From Actinomycetota bacterium (lineage in GTDB: Bacteria; Actinomycetota; Acidimicrobiia; Acidimicrobiales; Ilumatobacteraceae): a DNA stretch of 35,967 nt. A program made the translations under genes and the position numbers. The stretch is taken from positions 1 to 35,967 of the forward strand of contig WLJO01000026.1 in NCBI GenBank assembly GCA_009701715.1, given 5' to 3'. Positions 20,027 through 30,187 of this stretch are shown piece by piece (within the stretch, counting starts at the first letter, position 1; each line of letters opens with the position of its first letter). The notes beneath the pieces were generated by a model. That model was given only the letters and a program-made list of their open reading frames with translations, was not told the DNA's origin and searched no databases.

Positions 20027-20596
20027 CTAGGCGCTGACGTCGAAGTACCAGGTGAACGAGAACGAGTTGACTTCGCTCTCGGTCAACTTCCAGTAGATCA
20101 CCTTGATGAGGTGTCGCCCGACGGCGAATCGCTCGATGGCGCCACCCGGGCGCGGCTGGTACCCGAGCGTGTTGGTTCCGGCGTCAAAGCGAACGGTGTC
20201 GGGATCGAACGCGATCGTAGTCGTGGGGGCCGACCCGGCATTGCCGCGTGGCTCGGACTCTGCGGTGCTCACGGTCCGGAGCACGAGATCGTCCACGATG
20301 AGTCGACCGGTATAGCCGGGTGCGAGGTCGACCACGATGTTGGCTTGGTTCAGCACCTTGTCCCCGAGGGCAGGCTGCAGTTGCTCGATTTCCTCGGGCA
20401 GGCGGGATTGGTCCCTTCCGGTTACCGATCCGAAAACCCCGGCGATGACGAAGGCGATGCCGAGCGACAGTACTGCGCTGAGGCCGAACGCCGACAACTT
20501 CCTGGATCGGGGAAACTCGGACCAGCGTGCCCGCTTCACCTGGGCAACCGGGTGCTCGTCCGCCACATACTCGGTGATCTCTTCGCCGGCCTCCAC
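20027..20596 (-). CDS. Single-span membrane protein of unknown function
   Basis: 189 residues from GTG 20596, which follows GGGAG about 8 nt upstream. Longer readings (GTG 20650, ATG 20680) pass through AT-richer codons and are less likely. Cytoplasmic residues 1-32 are charged, a helix spans about 34-56 (AFGLSAVLSLGIAFVIAGVF), then comes an outside domain ending in a beta-rich SFSFTWYFDVSA. The segment RFDAGTNTLGYQPRPGGAIERFAVGRH suggests an immunoglobulin-like sandwich. It is divergent from the PASTA kinase (~106 bp), so a link to cell-envelope signalling is possible but unproven. Confidence 0.7.
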   Translation of the reverse strand: MEAGEEITEYVADEHPVAQVKRARWSEFPRSRKLSAFGLSAVLSLGIAFVIAGVFGSVTGRDQSRLPEEIEQLQPALGDKVLNQANIVVDLAPGYTGRLIVDDLVLRTVSTAESEPRGNAGSAPTTTIAFDPDTVRFDAGTNTLGYQPRPGGAIERFAVGRHLIKVIYWKLTESEVNSFSFTWYFDVSA

Positions 20597-20687
20597 CTCA
20601 TCATTCTCCCGGTTCCACGGCCCGGTTCCACACAGAGCGTCGTCTGTCACGCTCGGTAGGCGCCCGCACGCCGACGTCATTGCGCGG

Positions 20688-20693
20688 TAGCGT
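20688..20693 (+). promoter_or_regulatory. -10 box TAGCGT of the PASTA kinase gene (leaderless or very short leader)
   Basis: TAGCGT ends 9 nt before the ATG at 20703. The intervening CGCGGCAAC contains no ribosome site. Confidence 0.45.
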
Positions 20694-20702
20694 CGCGGCA
20701 AC

Positions 20703-22964
20703 ATGGTTTCCAAAGACGCTGACGCTGCGGCGCGAACGCTTGCCGGCCGCTACCGGCTGGGGCCCACGCTGGGTACGGGCGCCAACGCGAAGAGTTTCGA
20801 TGCCACCGACCTCGAGGATGGCGCGCCGGTCGTCGTCAAGATGTTGCCGTCGAGGTTCGGTGAGTCGAAGATGTTCATGGAGCGCTTCACCGCAGACCTC
20901 GGGGCAGCGGCCCTAGTACTCCATCCCAACCTCGCCCGGATCAAGGACTTCGGCGTGGAGACGGTCGGGGACAAGGCGTATCCCTTCGTCGTTACCGAGC
21001 AGTTCGTGGGCGGCAGTCTTCGCGGCATCCTCGACCGGGGAAGGACCATCACAGCGTCGCAGGCCTTGATGGTAGGGCTCGACGTCTGCCGGGGACTCGC
21101 CTTCGCTCACTCCAAGGGTCTCGTGCACGGTGCCGTGACCCCGAGCAACGTGTTGTTCGGACCGGACCGGAAGGTACGTCTCGCCGATTTCGGAATCTCG
21201 CGATTGCTCGGCGACATCGTCTGGGGCGACCCCGGCCGCATCGACGTCGACATGGCCCGGTACGCGTCGCCCGAACACGCACTGGGCCTACCGGTGGGCC
21301 CCAAGAGCGACGTGTACTCGCTCGCGCTGACGCTCGTGGAATCCGTGACCGGTCAGGTGCCGTTTGCCGCGGACACCTCGGTGGCAACGCTGTCGGCCCG
21401 GCTGAACAAATTGATGCCTGTCTCGGCAGATCTCGGAGCGCTGGCGTCGGTACTGGAGCGGGCAGGCCGCCCGGTTCTCGAGGATCGTTTCAGCGCCGTC
21501 GAGTTCGGTCGGGCCCTGGTTGCCGCCGCCGAGTTCATGCCGAGACCTGAACCCATCGCGGTCGTCGGTCTCGGGAGGTTCGGGGACGCGGCTGCGTCCC
21601 TCCCGGAGACGACTGATCCCACGGACGCGCACGGAGTGGACGTCACAGAAGCGGTTGCCGCATTCCGCGCCGGGGAGCGGGCATCGCTGCCGCCGTCGTC
21701 GGAGGAGGATTCACTCGAACTGCTGCGGACCCTGCCCGACGCAGTCGTCGACGGACCCCGCGTTCCGATGCCGCCGGTGCAGGCAGTCCCGCCGCCGCCG
21801 CTGTCGGATTCGCCAGCGGTGGCTGCCCCGGTCGAGTTCGCGAGCCTTCCGGCAGCCGGGTCGCGCATCACCGACGAGCACGGTTCCCCCGACCGGGCCC
21901 CGGTTGCAACGGTGATCGGGGAGGTTGCTGCGGATTGGGTGCCCAATGCCGAGCCGTCCCGCCGCGCGTCGACGATCGAGACCGTCGAGGGCGATGACGA
22001 TGTCCTCAATATCGACCGTCGCAGCATGCTGAAATACGTCATGTCGGCGCTGGCGTTGCTCGTTGTCGCTGTGCTCGGTGTGATCGGGTATCGGGCGCTT
22101 AGCGCCCCCAGTCGTACCGTCCCGAACCTCATTGGCATGACCGAGGCCCAGGCGGCGAACGTGGTGGCCGACAACGGCTGGGAACTCGAGGTGCGTCGCG
22201 TCCGTGACGACGGCCAGGCGCAGGGTGACGTCGTTCGCACGGACCCGGCCTCGGGTGATCGTCTTCGCAAGGGCGACTCCCTCGTCCTCGTGGTGTCAGA
22301 CGGTCCGACGCTGTCGGCCCTGCCCAATGTCACCGGCCTTGATGTGGACAACGCGCGCAGTGCGCTCTCGGCAGTTGGGCTCACCATGAGGGAAGCGCAA
22401 CAGGTCGCAAGCGAGACAGTGCCCCTGGGCGTGGTCATATCGTGGTCGGTTCCCGAACAGCCCGGGCTGACCGCCGGTAGCCAGGTGCCGAAGGGGACGA
22501 CCATCGAGGTCGTGGTGTCGAGCGGTTCCCCCAACCGCGCCGTGCCGAATCTCAACGGTCTGACGGTTGAGGAGGTAACGGCCCGGCTTGCGCTGGCCGA
22601 ACTGGTGCTGGGCAGCACGAGCGAGGAGTTCAGCACCACTGTCGGCGTCGGCAGGGTGATCGCCTCGAACCCGGCCGCCGATGCTGGCGTGACGGTGGGC
22701 GCAGCGATCAACGTGGTGGTGTCCAAGGGGCCCGATCTGGTCAAGATGCCGAAAGTTGTAGGGGCCACGCTGCAGGTAGCCACCGATGCCTTGATCAAGG
22801 CCGGCCTGAAGGTCGGCTCGGTGACGGGCGGGCAGGACGGCACGGTGTCGTGGTCCAACGTGTCCGCCGGTGATCTCGTGGTGAGGGGTACGGCAGTTGC
22901 GCTCACGATGCTCGCCCCGCCACCCACGACCACCACGACCACGACGGTCGCCGGCCCGAACTGA
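20703..22964 (+). CDS. PASTA-domain receptor Ser/Thr kinase homologue, predicted pseudokinase
   Basis: 753 residues. The kinase domain (about 12-275) keeps the beta-3 Lys K46 (VVVKML), DFG (162-164) and the SPE of the activation segment. The catalytic loop reads HGAVTPSN: the HRD Asp is A144 and the loop Lys is T146. The glycine loop GTGANAKSF lacks its third Gly. Phosphotransfer is therefore not expected. A Pro/Ala-rich linker (~275-440), one transmembrane helix (~446-465) and four extracellular PASTA repeats (starting near 471, 536, 611 and 679) follow, then a Thr run. PASTA repeats bind muropeptide or lipid II in PknB-type proteins. Function is likely sensing or scaffolding at the division site; a strongly altered active kinase is the alternative. 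Confidence 0.9.
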   Translation: MVSKDADAAARTLAGRYRLGPTLGTGANAKSFDATDLEDGAPVVVKMLPSRFGESKMFMERFTADLGAAALVLHPNLARIKDFGVETVGDKAYPFVVTEQFVGGSLRGILDRGRTITASQALMVGLDVCRGLAFAHSKGLVHGAVTPSNVLFGPDRKVRLADFGISRLLGDIVWGDPGRIDVDMARYASPEHALGLPVGPKSDVYSLALTLVESVTGQVPFAADTSVATLSARLNKLMPVSADLGALASVLERAGRPVLEDRFSAVEFGRALVAAAEFMPRPEPIAVVGLGRFGDAAASLPETTDPTDAHGVDVTEAVAAFRAGERASLPPSSEEDSLELLRTLPDAVVDGPRVPMPPVQAVPPPPLSDSPAVAAPVEFASLPAAGSRITDEHGSPDRAPVATVIGEVAADWVPNAEPSRRASTIETVEGDDDVLNIDRRSMLKYVMSALALLVVAVLGVIGYRALSAPSRTVPNLIGMTEAQAANVVADNGWELEVRRVRDDGQAQGDVVRTDPASGDRLRKGDSLVLVVSDGPTLSALPNVTGLDVDNARSALSAVGLTMREAQQVASETVPLGVVISWSVPEQPGLTAGSQVPKGTTIEVVVSSGSPNRAVPNLNGLTVEEVTARLALAELVLGSTSEEFSTTVGVGRVIASNPAADAGVTVGAAINVVVSKGPDLVKMPKVVGATLQVATDALIKAGLKVGSVTGGQDGTVSWSNVSAGDLVVRGTAVALTMLAPPPTTTTTTTVAGPN

Positions 22965-23009
22965 TCGTTGCCGTCACGGAGCGAACTGGCCGCCGCATCG
23001 ACGGACCTA

Positions 23010-23015
23010 TAGGGT
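23010..23015 (+). promoter_or_regulatory. -10 box TAGGGT upstream of the SDR gene (leadered)
   Basis: TAGGGT (or the overlapping TATAGG) lies 35 nt before the ATG at 23051. A strong GGGGGAGAG ribosome site follows, so this gene is leadered, unlike many of its neighbours. Confidence 0.4.
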
Positions 23016-23050
23016 TCGCGCTAGTTGAAATCCTTGGGGGAGAGTGCGGC

Positions 23051-23953
23051 ATGGGTGCATTGGACGGACGCGTAGCGATCATCACCGGCGCGGGACGCGG
23101 TATCGGTCGGGAGCACGCGTTGCTCTTCGCCGCCGAGGGGGCAAAGGTCGTCGTCAACGATGTCGGTGGGGCCAATGACGGCACGGGTGCGGACTCGACC
23201 CCCGCCCAGCAGGTGTGCAACGAGGTCATCGCCATGGGTGGTGAAGCCGTTGCGAACTACGACAGCGTGTCCGACTGGGAGGGCGCTCAGCGCATGATCA
23301 ACCAGGCCGTTGAGACGTTCGGCGACCTGGACATCCTCGTGAACAACGCCGGCATCCTGCGGGACCGCGTCCTCGTCAACATGACCGAGGCAGAGTGGGA
23401 CGCGGTTGTCGACGTGCACATGAAGGGTCACTTCGCCCCCACTCGCTGGGCTGCTGCCTATTGGCGTGAGCAGGTGAAGGCCGGTATCAACAAGCCGCGC
23501 CATCTGGTTCACACCTCGTCGACGTCGGGTCTGTTCAGCAACCCGGGCCAGACCAATTACGGCGCAGCCAAGTCCGGTATCGCCACCTTCAGCCAAATTT
23601 GTGCGAAGGAACTCTCCCGCTACAACGTGAAGAGCAACTGCATCGCCCCGGGCGCCCGCACCAGGCTCACCCTTGCCACCCCCGGTCTCGCGGACATCCT
23701 CGCCGCCAAGGAGGGTCAGTTCGACAAGTGGGACCCGGCAAACATCTCTCCCTTGGTCGCGTATCTCGCGTCCGAGGAGTGCGTGTTCAACGGGGAGACC
23801 TTCTTCGTCCAGGGTGGCGAGGTACGCCGCGTGCAGACGTGGACGATGGTCGAGGCCGTCGAGCAGGACGACCGCTGGACCGTGGCCGACCTTGCGAAGG
23901 CAATCACTGCGCTCGTTCCCAAGGAACGGGTGAAGGGCCCCGCGCTCGATTGA
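23051..23953 (+). CDS. SDR-family 3-hydroxyacyl-CoA dehydrogenase-like oxidoreductase
   Basis: 300 residues. Rossmann motif TGAGRGIGREHALLFAAEG, the acidic NDVGG loop (NAD preference likely), NNAGILRD, catalytic Ser in HTSSTSG and Tyr/Lys in NYGAAKSG. The extended N-terminal layout and the GHFAPTRWAAAYWR segment match the hydroxyacyl-CoA dehydrogenase branch seen in peroxisomal-type multifunctional enzymes and actinobacterial steroid or fatty-acid beta-oxidation. A MaoC partner is not adjacent. A strong GGGGGAGAG site precedes the ATG. It converges on an SCP2 gene, consistent with acyl-CoA or sterol metabolism (inference). Confidence 0.88.
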   Translation: MGALDGRVAIITGAGRGIGREHALLFAAEGAKVVVNDVGGANDGTGADSTPAQQVCNEVIAMGGEAVANYDSVSDWEGAQRMINQAVETFGDLDILVNNAGILRDRVLVNMTEAEWDAVVDVHMKGHFAPTRWAAAYWREQVKAGINKPRHLVHTSSTSGLFSNPGQTNYGAAKSGIATFSQICAKELSRYNVKSNCIAPGARTRLTLATPGLADILAAKEGQFDKWDPANISPLVAYLASEECVFNGETFFVQGGEVRRVQTWTMVEAVEQDDRWTVADLAKAITALVPKERVKGPALD

Positions 23954-23955
23954 AG

Positions 23956-23995
23956 CGCCGACATAGCCGCCGCTTCGCTTCGGCATAGTTCGGCG
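23956..23995. terminator. Imperfect hairpin between SDR and SCP2 genes
   Basis: CGCCGA pairs with TCGGCG and GCCG with CGGC across an internal loop. It starts just after the SDR stop. No T-tract is present, so terminator function is uncertain. The rest of the 104-bp convergent gap shows nothing. Confidence 0.35.
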
Positions 23996-24057
23996 TGCGG
24001 CTCGTCGCTAGCGCTTCCCTCGCCGCGAGTTCACCGGTCGGGGCTCTGCCCGAGCGG

Positions 24058-24459
24058 CTAGGCGGTGAGGTTCTTGATGTCCTCGGCGGCGGCTTTCTGG
24101 GCATCCGTCGGGGGAGTGGCGTTCATGGTCATCAGCTTGGTCATGTCGCCGACCACCTTGATCTTGCCGCTCATGAAGGCCTGCATGGCTGCCTGCTGGT
24201 CTTGGTCCACGATGATCTTGCGGGAGGTCTCCCAGTCGGTGTGGAGCGTCACCTCGGCGCCGTCCACCTCGCCCTTGCCGGTGCGCATGGTGCCATCGGT
24301 GGTGTCGATGAACGTGCGGACCTCGGCCGGCTCGAACGGGCAGCCCGAAATCACCTGGTTCATCTTCATCCTGTACGGAACGGTGACGCCGTTGCGCTCG
24401 TACGCGGCCTTGGCCGCCTCGATCCAACCATCGGACAGGAATACGTGCTGATCAGCCAC
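24058..24459 (-). CDS. SCP2 sterol-binding domain protein
   Basis: 133 residues forming essentially one SCP2 domain: MNQVISGCPFEPAEVRTFID, the GEVDGAEVTLHTDWETSRKII strands, and the QAAMQAFMSGKIKVVGDMTKLM helix-turn that lines the lipid tunnel. Such proteins bind acyl-CoA or sterol-like lipids. GTG at 24459 follows a GAGGAGCG ribosome site. It lies next to the SDR on the opposite strand, suggesting a shared lipid pathway. Confidence 0.85.
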   Translation of the reverse strand: MADQHVFLSDGWIEAAKAAYERNGVTVPYRMKMNQVISGCPFEPAEVRTFIDTTDGTMRTGKGEVDGAEVTLHTDWETSRKIIVDQDQQAAMQAFMSGKIKVVGDMTKLMTMNATPPTDAQKAAAEDIKNLTA

Positions 24460-24534
24460 CGAATCGCTCCTCGTTGCGTAGAGAGTGGGGTGCTTTCGAG
24501 GCTACTGCTGGGCGCGTGCCGACCGTCACGGGCC

Positions 24535-24571
24535 ATTGACTTTCGGCACTGGCAACTGACTTTCCGTCAAT
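24535..24571. promoter_or_regulatory. Candidate operator: paired TGACTTTC repeats and ATTGAC/GTCAAT ends upstream of serA
   Basis: TGACTTTC occurs at 24537-24544 and again at 24557-24564, exactly 20 bp (about two helical turns) apart. The segment is flanked by the inverted ends ATTGAC (24535-24540) and GTCAAT (24566-24571). It sits in the 154-bp gap between divergent SCP2 and serA. No regulator is known for it. Confidence 0.35.
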
Positions 24572-24613
24572 CGGTAGGGGCGCAGCGGGACGAAACCGGC
24601 ATCATGGGCGGCC

Positions 24614-26179
24614 ATGGCTCGCGTCCTTGTCTCCGAAGAAATCGCCGAAGGCGGCCTCGACCGTCTCCGGGCCGCCGGTCACACCGTTGACGTCCGGCTG
24701 GACCTGACACCGGAGACGCTGCCCGCAGCGCTCGTGGGTGTCCACGCACTCATCATCCGTTCCTCCACCCAAGTGACTGCCGAAGTGCTGGAGGGCGCCA
24801 CCGACCTCATCGTGGTGGGTCGGGCGGGTATCGGTCTCGACAACGTCGACGTGACCGCCGCAACCAAGCGCGGCGTGATGGTGGTGAACGCACCGCAGAG
24901 CAACATCGTGTCTGCCGCGGAGCACACGATGGCGCTCCTGCTCGCCCAGGCCCGCAACGTTCCCCAGGCACACGCCGCGCTCAAGGCGGGGCGCTGGGAG
25001 CGCTCGAAGTGGGAGGGTGTGGAACTCGCGGACAAGACCCTCGGCATCGTCGGGCTCGGCCGCATCGGCAAGCTGGTTGCCCATCGCGCCCAGGCATTCG
25101 GCATGCGTCTCGTTGCCTACGATCCCTTCGTGTCGGCCGAGCGCGGCAAGCAGATGAACGTCGAGATGCTGTCGCTCGAGGATCTGATTGCCCAGTCCGA
25201 CTTCCTCACGGTGCACCTGCCCAAGACCAAGGAGACCGTCGGACTGATCGGCAGCGAGGCGCTTGCGGGCGCGAAGCGTGATCTCCGAGTGATCAACGTT
25301 GCCCGCGGCGGCATCGTGGACGAGGCGGCGCTCGCCGAGGCTGTTCGCACTGGTGTGATCGCTGGTGCCGCGCTCGACGTGTTCGATGTGGAGCCCACCA
25401 CTGACTCGCCGCTGTTCGCTCTCGACAGTGTCGTGGTCACGCCGCACCTCGGCGCGTCCACCCGGGAGGCTCAGGACAAGGCCGGCGACACCATTGCAGA
25501 CATGGTGATGCTCGCACTGGCTGGTGAGTTCGTACCGTTCGCCGTCAACGTCTCGGCGGCCGAGGCGAACGAGACCCTCCGCCCGTTCCTGCCCCTTGCC
25601 GAGCGTATCGGAAGGCTGTTCGCCTCGCTGGTCGGCGCCGCTCCGAAGGTGCTCGAGATCTGTGCCGAGGGCGAGATTGCCGAGCAGGACAGCCGGATCC
25701 TCACCCTGTCGGTGCTGAAAGGTTTCTTCGGCGCGATCAGCGACGAGCCCGTCACATACGTGAACGCCCCGCAGTTGGCGCGGGATAAGGGCGTCGAGGT
25801 CCGCGAGGTGAAGAGTGCGGAATCCCAGGACTACGTCAACCTGTTGACGCTGCGCTGCGACGGGCACTCGATGGCGGGCACGCTCACGGGTCGGCGTTCC
25901 GAGCCGCGCATCGTGATGGTCGAGGACCACACCACCGACGTGCCGCCCTCGGACCACATGCTCGTCGTGCGCAACGACGACCGGCCCGGTGTTATCGGTC
26001 TGGTGGGCACGCTCCTCGGCGACGCTGGTATCAACATCGCCGACATGGATGTGGGCAAGTCCCGGCAGGTCGGATCGGCGCTCATGCTGATCGCCCCAAC
26101 GTCACCGGTTCCGGACTCCGTGCTTACGGCGCTCCGCAGCGCACCCGGCATCGTGTCGGTGTCTGCACTCCGCGGCTGA
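24614..26179 (+). CDS. serA: D-3-phosphoglycerate dehydrogenase
   Basis: 521 residues, the long form (actinobacterial type). NAD-binding GLGRIGKLVAHRA (about 151-163), catalytic R231 (NVARGG), E260 (DVEP) and H278 (PHLGAS). An intervening domain (about 315-445) and a C-terminal ACT domain (about 448-521; MLVVRNDDRPGVIGLVGTLL) follow. The enzyme oxidises 3-phosphoglycerate in the first step of serine synthesis, and the ACT domain is the feedback serine site in mycobacteria. ATG at 24614 is chosen because the protein begins there with ARVLVSEEIAEGG; an out-of-frame ATG lies at 24602. Other serine genes are absent. Confidence 0.96.
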   Translation: MARVLVSEEIAEGGLDRLRAAGHTVDVRLDLTPETLPAALVGVHALIIRSSTQVTAEVLEGATDLIVVGRAGIGLDNVDVTAATKRGVMVVNAPQSNIVSAAEHTMALLLAQARNVPQAHAALKAGRWERSKWEGVELADKTLGIVGLGRIGKLVAHRAQAFGMRLVAYDPFVSAERGKQMNVEMLSLEDLIAQSDFLTVHLPKTKETVGLIGSEALAGAKRDLRVINVARGGIVDEAALAEAVRTGVIAGAALDVFDVEPTTDSPLFALDSVVVTPHLGASTREAQDKAGDTIADMVMLALAGEFVPFAVNVSAAEANETLRPFLPLAERIGRLFASLVGAAPKVLEICAEGEIAEQDSRILTLSVLKGFFGAISDEPVTYVNAPQLARDKGVEVREVKSAESQDYVNLLTLRCDGHSMAGTLTGRRSEPRIVMVEDHTTDVPPSDHMLVVRNDDRPGVIGLVGTLLGDAGINIADMDVGKSRQVGSALMLIAPTSPVPDSVLTALRSAPGIVSVSALRG

Positions 26180-26200
26180 ACCGGCGCGTCGGCAGAGCCT

Positions 26201-26392
26201 TCAGCCCTCGATCGTGATGGCTGCGGTAGGGCAGAGTTCCTCGGCCTGCTTCACCTTCTCGCGGAGCGATTCCGGCGGATTCTCTTGGAGTACGTAGAGG
26301 TAGCCGTCGCTGCGCACCTCGAACACCTCGGGGCACACCTGCATGCACGTCCCGGTCGAGGCACACACGTCGTAGTCCACAGTGACCTTCAT
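26201..26392 (-). CDS. Small single-cluster ferredoxin
   Basis: 63 residues. Cys at 10, 16, 20 and 54 (DVCASTGTCMQVCPEVFEV and EELCPTAAI). The C10-x5-C16 spacing lacks the middle Cys of a standard CxxCxxC set (Thr13 instead). This is the pattern of [3Fe-4S] or adapted [4Fe-4S] ferredoxins that feed P450s and related oxygenases in Actinobacteria; C20 is an extra possible ligand. ATG at 26392 follows AAGGGACG. It lies downstream of leuA on the same strand (82-bp gap, with a hairpin between). A role in leucine synthesis is not implied. Confidence 0.9.
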   Translation of the reverse strand: MKVTVDYDVCASTGTCMQVCPEVFEVRSDGYLYVLQENPPESLREKVKQAEELCPTAAITIEG

Positions 26393-26419
26393 CGTTCGTC
26401 CCTTGTCGTCGTGGCGTTC

Positions 26420-26442
26420 CGGCCGGATTGACGATCCGGCCG
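26420..26442 (-). terminator. 9-bp hairpin between leuA and the ferredoxin gene
   Basis: CGGCCGGAT (26420-26428) pairs with ATCCGGCCG (26434-26442), loop TGACG. There is no T-tract on the minus strand, so it may be a weak terminator or an mRNA processing/stability element. Confidence 0.4.
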
Positions 26443-26474
26443 CCGAACCAACCCTAGTGGCTGCCGCCATTGCC

Positions 26475-28365
<1,891 letters not shown>

Positions 28366-28372
28366 CACTTGC

Positions 28373-28401
28373 AGCATACGGAACTCGGCGCACCTGCGCA
28401 A
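28373..28401 (-). promoter_or_regulatory. Promoter of the leuA leader transcript (TTGCGC-N17-TATGCT)
   Basis: The minus-strand -35 TTGCGC (28401-28396) and -10 TATGCT (28378-28373) are separated by exactly 17 bp. Transcription would start at or next to the leader-peptide ATG (28365). Confidence 0.75.
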
Positions 28402-28426
28402 TGGGCACCGGGTCCAGAAAAGTGAC

Positions 28427-28454
28427 GAAGGCCCCACCTTGCGGTGGGACCTTC
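28427..28454 (-). terminator. Terminator of the acyl-CoA synthetase gene
   Basis: GAAGG-C-CCCACC (28427-28438) pairs with GGTGGG-A-CCTTC (28443-28454): eleven pairs, one mismatch, 4-nt loop. On the minus strand it is followed by GTCACTTTTC. It insulates leuA from the upstream minus-strand gene. The region 28455-28569 shows nothing further. Confidence 0.65.
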
Positions 28455-28569
28455 TTGATGTCGGCTCGCTGCTGAGTCTACGGGCTCGCAACCCGATTGC
28501 GTGCGGGCCCGACCTCCCCTTGAAGCCAAGGCGTGCGTCAGTACCGAGAACGACGGGGAGCAGTTGTAC

Positions 28570-30129
28570 TTAGTTGATCTGCTTGGCGTGATCCGCCCAG
28601 TACGGCTCGCGCAGCTTGAACTTCTGCAGTTTTCCGGTGGAGGTCCGGGCCAGCGCCTCACGGAACTCGACCCGCTTCGGGCACTTGTAGCCGGCCAGTT
28701 TCGTCCTGCAATAGGCGATGAGGTCGGCCTCGCTGAGGGCCGAGCCCGGGGTTTTCACGACGAGGCCGAGCACCAGTTCGCCCCACTTCTCGTCGGGCAC
28801 GCCGATCACGGCCACCTCGCTCACGTCGGGGTGGCTGAAGAGTGCATCCTCCACCTCGATGGACGACACGTTCTCGCCACCGGAGATGATGACGTCCTTC
28901 TTGCGGTCCGAGATCACGACGTAGTGGTCGTCATCGATGATGCCGCCGTCCCCTGTGTGGAACCACTCGGGTCCGTTGGGGTCGTCGCTGGCCGGCTTGA
29001 TCGCGTCAGCGGTTGCCTCGGGCTGGTCCCAGTAGCCGCCCATGATGTGGTTGCCGCGGGCGAGGATCTCGCCCTGGTCGGAGATCCGGACGTGAACACC
29101 GAGTCCGGCCCCGCCGGCCCGGGACAGGCGCACGGCGCGCTCTGCCGGGGTCAACGCGTCGAGCTCGGCACGCCCGCGGTTCATGGTGAGCAGCGGTGTG
29201 GTCTCGGTGAGGCCGTAGATCTGCACGAATTCCCATCCGAGCTCGGTCTCGATCCGCTCGATGGTCTTGGAGGGCGGCGGTGCGCCGGCAAGCACGATGC
29301 GCACGCGGTCCCGGCCAGGGATCGGCCCGTCCCAGGTCTTCGCGGCATCGAGGATCATGTTCGCAACCGCCGGTGCGCCGCACAGGAGCGTGACCCCGTG
29401 CTCCTCGATCCGGCGCAGGATCTCGGCGCCGTCGATCTTGCGGATGATGATGTGCTTGCCGCCCATCGCCGTAACCGAATAGAGCATGCCCCAGCCGTTG
29501 CAGTGGAACTGGGGGAGCGTGTGCAGGTACACGTCACGGTCGTTGACCCCGATCTGCCACCCGAAGGCTGCACTGTTCAGCCAAAGGTTGCGGTGGGTGA
29601 GCTGCACACCCTTCGGACGAGCGGTAGTACCCGACGTGTAGTTGATGGTGGCCGTGGCGTCCTCGTCGGCGGCCCAGGGCGTGGGCTGGACACCGAACCT
29701 CATGAGCACGGCGTCGCTCTCGGCCCCGATGATCATCTTGCGCTCGCAGGTCACCGCCGACAGCGCCTCCTCGAGCTCGGGATCGACGAGAAGGATGCGG
29801 GCTCCCGAGTGCTCGACGATGTACTGCACCTCTTCTGCAACGAGGCGGAAGTTGATTGGTACCAGCACCCGACCGCTGCCGGAAACGCCGAACAGCGCGG
29901 TGAGCAGCCGGGCGGAGTTGTGGCTCACCATGGCCACTCGCTCACCCGGGGCGATACCGAGGGCATCGAGACCTGCTGCGAGTGCCCGGGCTCGATCTGC
30001 CATCTCGCCGTAGGTGAACGACCCCCAACCCTCTGCAGGCTGATCGGGCTCGTCCACCACTGCCGTTCGCTGCCAGTAGAGATCCTCGGCGCGGTGGAGG
30101 TGGTCATTGATCGTAAGGGGGACCTTCAT
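28570..30129 (-). CDS. Acyl-CoA synthetase (AMP-dependent synthetase/ligase)
   Basis: 519 residues. ANL-superfamily motifs: YTSGTTARPKGVQLTH (P-loop, about 160-175), QIYGLTETTP, FHTGDGGIIDDD, SDRKKDVIISGGENVSS and the C-terminal catalytic Lys in TSTGKLQKFKLRE. It activates a carboxylic acid to acyl-AMP and then acyl-CoA. The length and the GGYWDQPEATADAI segment fit medium/long-chain fatty-acid ligases; the substrate is not readable. ATG at 30129 lies 7 nt after TATCGT (minus strand) with no ribosome site, so it is leaderless. It shares a 58-bp divergent promoter region with the second DEAD-box gene. Confidence 0.93.
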   Translation of the reverse strand: MKVPLTINDHLHRAEDLYWQRTAVVDEPDQPAEGWGSFTYGEMADRARALAAGLDALGIAPGERVAMVSHNSARLLTALFGVSGSGRVLVPINFRLVAEEVQYIVEHSGARILLVDPELEEALSAVTCERKMIIGAESDAVLMRFGVQPTPWAADEDATATINYTSGTTARPKGVQLTHRNLWLNSAAFGWQIGVNDRDVYLHTLPQFHCNGWGMLYSVTAMGGKHIIIRKIDGAEILRRIEEHGVTLLCGAPAVANMILDAAKTWDGPIPGRDRVRIVLAGAPPPSKTIERIETELGWEFVQIYGLTETTPLLTMNRGRAELDALTPAERAVRLSRAGGAGLGVHVRISDQGEILARGNHIMGGYWDQPEATADAIKPASDDPNGPEWFHTGDGGIIDDDHYVVISDRKKDVIISGGENVSSIEVEDALFSHPDVSEVAVIGVPDEKWGELVLGLVVKTPGSALSEADLIAYCRTKLAGYKCPKRVEFREALARTSTGKLQKFKLREPYWADHAKQIN

Positions 30130-30136
30130 GACGGGG

Positions 30137-30142
30137 ACGATA
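30137..30142 (-). promoter_or_regulatory. -10 box TATCGT of the acyl-CoA synthetase gene (leaderless)
   Basis: On the minus strand TATCGT ends 7 nt before the ATG at 30129, and the spacer CCCCGTC has no ribosome site. Confidence 0.55.
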
Positions 30143-30168
30143 GACGGCCCAGCGCGACTTCTGCGAGG

Positions 30169-30174
30169 TAGCCT
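30169..30174 (+). promoter_or_regulatory. -10 box TAGCCT of the second DEAD-box gene (short leader)
   Basis: TAGCCT ends 13 nt before the ATG at 30188, with AGGA in between. A leader of about 6 nt is predicted, between leaderless and standard. Confidence 0.45.
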
Positions 30175-30187
30175 GAGCAGGATCAAC

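Noticed and set aside
22918-22964. ACC/ACG microsatellite as a phase-variation tract at the end of the PASTA gene
   Set aside because: It is a trinucleotide, in-frame Thr run at the C-terminus, so length changes would not switch the gene.
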